Positions 1 to 5,487 of a stretch of DNA of 21,303 nt are shown one piece after another. Position 1 is the first letter of the stretch, and each line of letters starts with the position of its first letter. Position numbers and translations under genes: made by a program. Below the pieces are notes generated by a model. That model did no database searches, had not been told where the DNA came from, and was given only the letters and a program-made list of their open reading frames with translations. Where the stretch lies: the NCBI GenBank assembly GCA_036267755.1, contig DATAVK010000101.1, positions 1 to 21,303 on the forward strand. The letters are read 5' to 3'. Source of the stretch: DATAVK01 sp036267755. GTDB taxonomy: Bacteria > Actinomycetota > Actinomycetes > JAFAQI01.

Positions 1-1745
1 TCGAGGCGAGGCAGGGCTGGGCGCCGGCGTCGTACCTGCATCCCGACCTGCACGAGACCCTCGAGCAGACCTGCGGCGTCGTCGTGTTCCACGAGCAGGT
101 GCTCGAGATGTTCCACGTGCTGACCGGCTGCACGCTGGCCGTGGCCGACGAGAAGCGACGGGCGCTCGGCGACCCCGCGGCGCATGCCGACATCCAGGCC
201 TGGTTCATCCCGACCGCGCTGCGTCGCGGCTATGACCTCGACACCGTGGAGCGGGCATGGGAGGTGCTGAAATCGTTCGGATCATTCGGTTTCTGCAAGG
301 CGCACGCAGCGGCGTTCGCGCTACCGACCTACCAGTCGGCGTGGCTCAAGGCACATCACTGCGCGGCGTTCCTCGCGGGCGTCCTCACCCACGACCCTGG
401 GATGTACCCGAAGCGGTTGATCCTCGACGACGCCCGGCAGTTCGGCATCTCGATCCTGCCGCTCGATGTCAACGTCTGCGACGGGAGCTACCGCATCGAG
501 CGGCTGGCCCGGCTCGACGAGCCACCACCCGCGATCCTCGGCGCACCTCCCGAACCGACACTGCCGCCAGGTCCGCGGTACGGCATCCGGCTCTCGCTCG
601 CCGACGTGAAGGGCATCAACGACAGCGAGATCGCCCGCATCGTCGGCGGCCGGCCGTACGGCTCGCTGTCGGACTTCTGGCACCGCGCGTCGGTCTCGCG
701 ACCGATCGTGGAGCGGCTGGTGCTGGCCGGCGGCTTCGACGCGATCTACGGAATCGGTGCGACCCTCCCGGTCCGCCGCCGCGGCCAGGTAGGGCGCCGC
801 GACCTGCTCCTCCAGGTGGCCGAGCTCGACAGCTACTCCCGGGCAGTCGGCCGGCGTACCCGTCCGACCCGCAAGTTGTCAGCAGCACAGCGGGCTATAG
901 CCCTCCCTGGTGCTGACACGTCGAGCGGCGGGGGAGTGCGGGAGCAGGCGGCCCGGCAGTCGCAGGCAACCGCCGCGGTCGCGCCGATCGAGGTGCAGCT
1001 CGCGCTCGATCTCGGCGATGCCCCGGTCGACCCGCTGGTCGGCGGTGCCACCCACGGCCTGCCGGAGCTGACCGCCGCCGAGCTGGTCCGCGCGGAGCTC
1101 GAGGTGCTGGGGCTCGACGCGAGCCGCCACGTCCTGAGCTGCTACGAGCCGTTCCTCGCGACGTTGCCCCTGACCCGGGCACGTGACCTGCTCCGTCGTC
1201 GCACCCACTCGCAGGTGCTCGTGGCCGGGGTGAAGGTCGCGACCCAGACGCCGCCGATCCGTTCCGGGCGCCGGGTGGTGTTCGTCACGCTCGACGACGC
1301 CACCGGCCCGCTGGACGCGACCTTCTTCGACACTGCGCAGGCGGGGTACGCCGCGACACTGTTCCACTCCTGGCTGCTGGTGATCCGGGGAACGATGCGG
1401 CGAACCGGTCCCCGCGGGATCTCGATCAACGCCGCCGCCTGCTGGGATCTCACCGCGCTGCACCAGGCCTGGGAACAGGATGGTCCGGCCGCGGTCGAGG
1501 AGCTGATGAATCGGCGTCCGGCCGGCATGGTGGTGGCCAGTGACGAAGCGGTGGCCGGGGCAGCGGGCAGCCGCTCGACGCATCTGGTGGTCGCCCGCCC
1601 GCCGCGATCACCGGTCGGGACGCCGACGGTGTTCCCGACCGGGTTCGAGCAATCGCCGTACGCCGATATCCGGCCCGCCGGGCAGGAGCCGAGCCGGCCG
1701 CCACGCAAGCTCTGGCACTCCAGTCCTGGCAGCTCGGGCGCCTGA
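1..1745 (+). CDS. dnaE2: Error-prone DNA polymerase III alpha subunit DnaE2, C-terminal part (5' end outside window)
   Basis: This is a C-family replicative-type polymerase that acts in translesion synthesis and damage-induced mutagenesis, usually with ImuA'/ImuB in actinobacteria. The frame is open from base 3, so the gene enters the window truncated and the GTG at 84 is internal. The opening block (VVFHEQVLEM, then SFGFCKAHAAAFA and YQSAWLKAHH) matches the conserved fingers region of DnaE proteins. A helix-hairpin-helix region follows at about 598-745 (LADVKGINDSEI), then a variable linker at about 830-1010, then an OB-fold at about 1212-1452 (VLVAGVKVATQTPP, VTLDDATGPLDATFF). The protein ends in KLWHSSPGSSGA, an ending I recognise from actinobacterial DnaE2. 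The PHP domain and catalytic palm aspartates lie upstream and cannot be checked. The linker contains a 42-bp palindrome, listed separately. DnaE1 is less likely because the OB-fold and tail are DnaE2-like. Confidence 0.93.
   Translation, partial: EARQGWAPASYLHPDLHETLEQTCGVVVFHEQVLEMFHVLTGCTLAVADEKRRALGDPAAHADIQAWFIPTALRRGYDLDTVERAWEVLKSFGSFGFCKAHAAAFALPTYQSAWLKAHHCAAFLAGVLTHDPGMYPKRLILDDARQFGISILPLDVNVCDGSYRIERLARLDEPPPAILGAPPEPTLPPGPRYGIRLSLADVKGINDSEIARIVGGRPYGSLSDFWHRASVSRPIVERLVLAGGFDAIYGIGATLPVRRRGQVGRRDLLLQVAELDSYSRAVGRRTRPTRKLSAAQRAIALPGADTSSGGGVREQAARQSQATAAVAPIEVQLALDLGDAPVDPLVGGATHGLPELTAAELVRAELEVLGLDASRHVLSCYEPFLATLPLTRARDLLRRRTHSQVLVAGVKVATQTPPIRSGRRVVFVTLDDATGPLDATFFDTAQAGYAATLFHSWLLVIRGTMRRTGPRGISINAAACWDLTALHQAWEQDGPAAVEELMNRRPAGMVVASDEAVAGAAGSRSTHLVVARPPRSPVGTPTVFPTGFEQSPYADIRPAGQEPSRPPRKLWHSSPGSSGA
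877..918. repeat. 42-bp imperfect palindrome inside dnaE2
   Basis: Bases 877-918 form one symmetric inverted repeat centred between 897 and 898. Seventeen of 21 base pairs match, including the outer 8 (TGTCAGCA with TGCTGACA) and a perfect 12-base core, GGGCTATAGCCC, at 892-903. It lies in the variable linker between the HhH and OB domains and is 14 codons long, so it keeps the frame. The TATA-containing core is unusually AT-rich for this gene. It may be an interspersed palindromic repeat that landed in-frame, or a hairpin in the mRNA. The symmetry is directly visible; its origin is inferred. Confidence 0.8.
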
Positions 1746-1856
1746 TGTCGCCGCCGCGGTGTCCGCCAACCGGGCGAAATGTCGGTTTTCACGGCGAATC
1801 GGCTCAATCGCCTGGCATCCTCGGTCGATACCGCCTCGGAGTCCGTGACCCCCAGC

Positions 1857-1862
1857 AGAAGG
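1857..1862 (+). promoter_or_regulatory. Ribosome binding site that sets the start of the secreted protein
   Basis: AGAAGG lies 6 bases before the ATG at 1869. It favours that start over the in-frame ATG at 1779, which would place 30 extra residues ahead of a well-formed signal peptide. Confidence 0.55.
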
Positions 1863-1868
1863 ATGTTC

Positions 1869-2894
1869 ATGCGTCACGCCCCGATCCGCCGGCATCGGTC
1901 CCTGTCGTTGCTCGTGCTCCCGGCGATCGCCGGCACGCTGGCCGGCCTCGTCATCGTCGCTCCGAGTGCCGCCGCCGCCCCGCCGATCCCGCACGAGAAG
2001 TCCGCCATCGAGGCACTGGCGCCCTACCAGGCCCAGTTCTTCTGCCGCTCGACCGTCGAGCCGGGCGTGAAGGCGTTCGAGAAGCTGGTGCTGAAGGCGT
2101 ACCCGAAGACCGGGTCGGACGGCGACATGCGCGGTTGCGACGTGGGGGACACCTCCGAGCACAAGGACGGTCGTGCTTGGGACTGGCGCGCCGACTACCG
2201 CACCAAGAGCGGGCGCAAGGCCGGCAAGGCGATGCTCCACTGGCTGTTCGCGACCGACGCCTATGGCAACAAGGATGCGATGCTGCGGCGGCTCGGGATC
2301 ATGTACGTCATCTGGGACAAGCGGATTTGGGGCACCTGGTCGCAGTCGTGGCAGCCCTACGCCTGTTCCGGCGTGACGCTGTGCCACATCAACCACATGC
2401 ACTTCTCCTTCGACTGGGCTGGCGCCGAGAAGAAAACGTCGTATTGGACCCACCAGGTTGCGGGCGACGTCGAACCACCGTTGCCGGTGCTCAAGCACGG
2501 CCACCACACCCTCACCGTGAAGGCCGCGTCCGGGACCACCAACGCGATGTGGCTGATCAAGGGCGGAGCCCGGTACGTCGTCAAGGCGACCGGTGTCTGG
2601 CATCACAGCCGCAACTCGAAGGCCCGGGCCGACGCGGTCTGCGAGCGGACCGCGGACGGTTGGGTGCTGTCCAGCGGCTCCATCGGGCAGGCGTCGATCT
2701 CCGGCGATCAGTTCGGCAGCTGGGGCGCGCAGTGGGTCCCGACCCACAACAACGGTCATGGCTGCAACGTCGTCAACCACACCTACCGGCTGGTGATCAG
2801 CCCGCCGCACACCTCCACGGTCGTGGGGCAGCTGGCGGACGGCTCGCGGGGCAACGACTCCGGCGCGGTGAAGCTCACCGTCACCCGTCACTAG
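1869..2894 (+). CDS. Secreted protein with LAS-type metallopeptidase signature (putative cell-wall hydrolase)
   Basis: The product is 341 aa. Residues 1-38 are a classical signal peptide: a basic start with RRHR, a hydrophobic stretch of about 20 residues, and an Ala-rich end with likely cleavage around APSAAAA. The mature N-terminal half contains SEHKDGRAWDW (H98, six residues, D105) and CHINHMHFSF (H176-x-H178). H-x6-D followed by H-x-H is the zinc-ligand pattern of the LAS family (lysostaphin, VanX/VanY, MepA), so a peptidoglycan peptidase is plausible. C166 and C172 flank the second motif and could form a disulfide. The C-terminal half, about residues 200-341, has no family I recognise; it is rich in Trp, Gly and polar residues, as in a secreted beta domain. 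The gene follows dnaE2 by 123 bp with no obvious functional link. The family assignment rests on motifs only, so substrate and activity are unproven. Confidence 0.8.
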   Translation: MRHAPIRRHRSLSLLVLPAIAGTLAGLVIVAPSAAAAPPIPHEKSAIEALAPYQAQFFCRSTVEPGVKAFEKLVLKAYPKTGSDGDMRGCDVGDTSEHKDGRAWDWRADYRTKSGRKAGKAMLHWLFATDAYGNKDAMLRRLGIMYVIWDKRIWGTWSQSWQPYACSGVTLCHINHMHFSFDWAGAEKKTSYWTHQVAGDVEPPLPVLKHGHHTLTVKAASGTTNAMWLIKGGARYVVKATGVWHHSRNSKARADAVCERTADGWVLSSGSIGQASISGDQFGSWGAQWVPTHNNGHGCNVVNHTYRLVISPPHTSTVVGQLADGSRGNDSGAVKLTVTRH

Positions 2895-2918
2895 GTCGGT
2901 CGGCAGCGGCTGCGCGTA

Positions 2919-2940
2919 GCGGCCGGACGGTGTCGGCCGC
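2919..2940 (+). terminator. GC-rich hairpin after the secreted-protein gene
   Basis: GCGGCCG (2919-2925) pairs with CGGCCGC (2934-2940), a perfect 7-bp stem with an 8-base loop, 24 bases past the stop codon. There is no T-run, so it would be a weak or non-canonical terminator of the kind common in actinobacteria. It overlaps the expected -35 area of the next gene. Confidence 0.4.
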
Positions 2941-2946
2941 GGGCCC

Positions 2947-2952
2947 TAGGCT
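2947..2952 (+). promoter_or_regulatory. Possible -10 element for a leaderless methyltransferase mRNA
   Basis: TAGGCT fits the actinobacterial TANNNT -10 pattern and lies 7 bases before the ATG at 2960, so transcription would begin at or very near the start codon. No Shine-Dalgarno sequence is visible, which agrees with a leaderless transcript. No good -35 is seen. Confidence 0.3.
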
Positions 2953-2959
2953 GACGCGC

Positions 2960-3709
2960 ATGGCCGACCGAGGACGCTCCCGTGCCTCGGTCCGGACCGC
3001 GGTGGTCTGGGACGTGCTGCTCGATGCGCTGGCGACGAGGGCAGCCGACACCGATCTGTTGGCCGTGCTCGACCTCGGCGGGGGGACCGGCGGGTTCGCC
3101 GTCCCGCTGGCCGAGCTGGGGCACAGCGTCACCGTCGTCGACCCCAGCCCCGACTCGCTCGCCGCGCTGGAGCGGCGAGCCGCCGAGACCGGCACTGAGC
3201 ACCTGGTGCGCGGAGTGCAGGGTGATGCCACCGACGTGGTCGAGCTGATCGGTGCCGGGAGCGTCGACCTGGTGCTCTGCCACAGCGTCCTCGAGGTCGT
3301 CGACGACCCCAGCGACGCGCTCTCAGCGGTCGCGGCCGTGCTCCGCCCGGGCGGCCTGGTCAGCCTGCTCGCCGCCAACCGGGTGGCCGCGGTCGTGGCT
3401 CGAGTCGCGGCCGGCCGGCTGAGCCAGGCCCGTCACCTGCTCGCCGATCCGCAGGGGTCGGCCGGCGACGGCGACTCGCTGGCCCGGCGGTTCACGCTTC
3501 CGCAGCTCCACGGCCTGCTGGCCGAAGCCGACCTCGGGGTTCGTAGCTCGCACGGGATCCGGATCTTCGCCGACGCGGCGCCGGCGGCACTGCTCGACGT
3601 CGACCCGCAGGCGGTCGCCGACCTGGTGGCGCTCGAGCGGGCGGCCGCCGACGATCCGACGTACATCGCGGTGGCGACCCAGCTGCACGTCCTCGCCGAG
3701 CGCCGCTGA
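2960..3709 (+). CDS. Class I SAM-dependent methyltransferase, CmoM/SmtA-like
   Basis: The product is 249 aa. It has a Rossmann SAM-binding motif I at residues 36-45 (VLDLGGGTGG), an acidic ribose-binding position at D61 (VVDPSPDSL), and the later motif DLVLCHSVLEVVDDP at 103-117, followed by LRPGG. The order and wording of these motifs, plus the C-terminal segment (GIRIFAD, then LERAAADDPTYIAVATQLHVLAE), closely resemble E. coli CmoM (formerly SmtA), which methylates the carboxyl group of cmo5U at the tRNA wobble position. The cmo5U pathway (CmoA/CmoB) is not usual in actinobacteria and is not seen here, so the substrate may differ. ATG 2960 is chosen because motif I then lies at the usual distance from the N-terminus. 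A longer in-frame reading upstream would overlap the secreted-protein gene. dinB starts 10 bp downstream, so the two are probably co-transcribed. Confidence 0.85.
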   Translation: MADRGRSRASVRTAVVWDVLLDALATRAADTDLLAVLDLGGGTGGFAVPLAELGHSVTVVDPSPDSLAALERRAAETGTEHLVRGVQGDATDVVELIGAGSVDLVLCHSVLEVVDDPSDALSAVAAVLRPGGLVSLLAANRVAAVVARVAAGRLSQARHLLADPQGSAGDGDSLARRFTLPQLHGLLAEADLGVRSSHGIRIFADAAPAALLDVDPQAVADLVALERAAADDPTYIAVATQLHVLAERR

Positions 3710-3719
3710 ACGGCTGGTC

Positions 3720-4958
3720 GTGAGCCGCCGGCAGCTGCAACGGGTCGCCACGTCGAGGGAGCGGCCCGGCGACGACGCCGGCTGCACGATTCTCCACGTC
3801 GACATGGACGCCTTCTACGCCAGCGTCGAGCTGCGACACCGGCCGGAGCTGCGGGGGCTGCCGGTCGTCGTCGGCGGTCTCGGCTCCCGGTCGGTGGTGC
3901 TGGCCGCGACCTATGAGGCCCGGGAGTTCGGCGTCCACAGCGCGATGCCGATGATGCGAGCCCGGCGGCTGTGCCCGCAGGCCGTGATCATCCCGCCGGA
4001 TCCACCGGCATACGCCGAAGCCTCACGCGGGGTCATGGAGGTGTTCGCCTCGATCACCCCCCTCGTCGAGCCGCTGTCCCTGGACGAGGCGTTCCTCGAC
4101 ATCGCCGGCGCGGTACGTCGATTGGGCAGCCCGCGCCAGATCGGTGAGCTGATCCGATCGAGAGTCGCCGACGAGCAACGGCTGCCCTGCTCGGTCGGGG
4201 TGGCCAGCAGCAAGTTCGTGGCGAAGCTGTCCTCGGGCATGGCCAAGCCCGACGGGCTGCTCGTCGTCCCCCGCGACGAGGTGATCGGGTTCCTGCACCC
4301 GCTCCCGGTCGGCGCGTTGTGGGGCGTGGGCGAGAAGACAGAGGAGGCACTGGCCCGGCTCGGGCTGCGCACCATCGGCGACATCGCGAACACCGCCGAG
4401 TCGACGTTGGTGCGGGCGCTCGGCGCCGCCGCCGGAGCCCACCTGTACGCGCTGGCCTGGGGCCGCGACGATCGCAGCGTCATCCCTCAGGAGCCGGACC
4501 GCAGCATCGGGGCGGAGGAGACCTTCGCGCGCGACATCGATGACCCCGCGATCGTGCTCCGGGAGCTGCTACGGCTCTCCGAGCGGACCGCCGCCCGGCT
4601 CCGGGCCGCTGAGCTGGTCGGTCGAACCGTGAGCATCAAGGTGCGGTTCGCCGACTTCACGACCATCACCCGCTCCCGCACGCTGCGGGATCCGACGGAC
4701 GTCGCCCGGGTGGTCTACGACACCGCCCGAGGCCTCTACGACGCCCTCGGGCTGCAGCGGGCCCGGCTCCGGTTGGTCGGCGTCAGGGTGGAGGGGCTGA
4801 CCGAGGCCGGCAGCACGCCGCGGCAGCTGGCACTGGGCGGTGCGGACGAGGAATGGCGGGCTGCAGAGCGGGCGGCCGACCGCGCGGCGGCCCGGTTCGG
4901 GACCGGAGCGGTGCGACCGGCCGCCCTCGTCGATCCCCAGCGCGGCGACCCGGCTTGA
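3720..4958 (+). CDS. dinB: DNA polymerase IV (Y-family translesion polymerase)
   Basis: The product is 412 aa, and DinB copies damaged DNA with low fidelity. Catalytic metal ligands are visible as D28 in HVDMDAFY and D122-E123 in SLDEAFLD; Y33 sits at the steric-gate position that excludes ribonucleotides. The Y-family core is intact: ATYEAREFGVHSAMPM, then SVGVASSKFVAKLSSGMAKPDG in the palm, the thumb helix-hairpin-helix (LWGVGEKTEEALARLG), and the little finger (GAEETFARDI to LRLVGVRVEGL). QLALG at 369-373 is a beta-clamp binding motif just after the little finger. GTG 3720 is the only in-frame start before the first catalytic block; it leaves about 20 extra N-terminal residues and has no obvious ribosome binding site. 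I saw no LexA-type palindrome upstream. Confidence 0.95.
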   Translation: MSRRQLQRVATSRERPGDDAGCTILHVDMDAFYASVELRHRPELRGLPVVVGGLGSRSVVLAATYEAREFGVHSAMPMMRARRLCPQAVIIPPDPPAYAEASRGVMEVFASITPLVEPLSLDEAFLDIAGAVRRLGSPRQIGELIRSRVADEQRLPCSVGVASSKFVAKLSSGMAKPDGLLVVPRDEVIGFLHPLPVGALWGVGEKTEEALARLGLRTIGDIANTAESTLVRALGAAAGAHLYALAWGRDDRSVIPQEPDRSIGAEETFARDIDDPAIVLRELLRLSERTAARLRAAELVGRTVSIKVRFADFTTITRSRTLRDPTDVARVVYDTARGLYDALGLQRARLRLVGVRVEGLTEAGSTPRQLALGGADEEWRAAERAADRAAARFGTGAVRPAALVDPQRGDPA

Positions 4959-5011
4959 TTCCCGCGTCCACTGTGCCGAAGACGGGGTGGCAGAACCCTT
5001 CCCCTCGACCG

Positions 5012-5042
5012 TATCCTCGTATCAGCGCCACTGCGGGTGGCG
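5012..5042 (+). promoter_or_regulatory. Possible -10 element and 5'-UTR hairpin upstream of the DUF3040 gene
   Basis: TATCCT (5012-5017) fits TANNNT, but no clear -35 precedes it. It is followed by CGCCAC (5026-5031) pairing with GTGGCG (5037-5042) across a 5-base loop, which would lie near the mRNA 5' end. The hairpin has no T-run, so it is a poor terminator for dinB. Confidence 0.3.
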
Positions 5043-5051
5043 AGCTTGTCC

Positions 5052-5058
5052 AAGGAGG
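5052..5058 (+). promoter_or_regulatory. Strong ribosome binding site for the DUF3040 gene
   Basis: AAGGAGG lies 5 bases before GTG 5064. It decides for that start over the in-frame GTG at 5037, which lies inside the 5'-UTR hairpin. Confidence 0.85.
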
Positions 5059-5063
5059 CATTC

Positions 5064-5483
5064 GTGCCGCTCTCTGAGCACGAGCAGCGTCTGCTCGAGC
5101 AGATCGAGCAGGCGTTGTATGCCGAGGACCCCAAGTTCGCCAGCATTTACCGCAGCAACGACCTGCGCAGCCACCAGCGCCGCCGCATCATCCGGGCGGC
5201 TGCGGTGCTGGTCGTCGGCCTCGGTCTGCTGCTCGCCGGGGTGATCACCAAGCTCGTGGTCGTTGGGGTTGCCGGGTTCATCATCATGCTGGCGGCCGTG
5301 ACGTTCGCGGTGGCGTCCTGGCAGCGCATGGTGGCTCCGAACCGCCCGGCCGCAGCCCCCAGCGGTCGGTTCCGTCGTCGAGGTCGGGGCCCCCGTCCCG
5401 CGACGACCACCACCGCCGTCCCACGCCGGTCCGTCGTGCAGCGCCTCGAGGAGCGGTGGCAGCGCCGGCAGGACGAGCGCTGA
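5064..5483 (+). CDS. DUF3040 family small membrane protein
   Basis: The product is 139 aa. The opening PLSEHEQRLLEQIEQALYAEDPKFAS is the conserved N-terminal signature of DUF3040, a family found in actinobacteria, often near the dcw cluster. Two hydrophobic segments at about 44-61 and 64-84 are joined by a very short turn, so both termini should be on the same side, most likely cytoplasmic. The tail from about residue 87 is Arg/Pro-rich and ends in a short charged helix-like stretch (VVQRLEERWQRRQDER). The function is unknown. Proximity to cell-division genes and membrane location suggest an envelope or division role, but nothing in the sequence proves it. The stop codon lies 4 bases from the stop of the convergent transglutaminase gene. 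Confidence 0.9.
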   Translation: MPLSEHEQRLLEQIEQALYAEDPKFASIYRSNDLRSHQRRRIIRAAAVLVVGLGLLLAGVITKLVVVGVAGFIIMLAAVTFAVASWQRMVAPNRPAAAPSGRFRRRGRGPRPATTTTAVPRRSVVQRLEERWQRRQDER

Positions 5484-5487
5484 TCCG

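Noticed and set aside
84..86. GTG at 84 as the start of the dnaE2 frame
   Set aside because: The frame is open from base 3 and already reads conserved DnaE sequence (YLHPDLHETLEQTCGVVV) before this codon.
1608..2891. A 427-codon minus-strand open frame
   Set aside because: It is antisense to the dnaE2 end and the secreted-protein gene, has the Arg/Gly/Pro-rich composition of a high-GC shadow frame, and no recognisable domain.
1745..3709. A 654-codon plus-strand open frame spanning the secreted-protein and methyltransferase region
   Set aside because: Only its last 249 codons form a recognisable protein. The earlier part runs out of frame through the secreted-protein gene, which has a signal peptide and metal-binding motifs.
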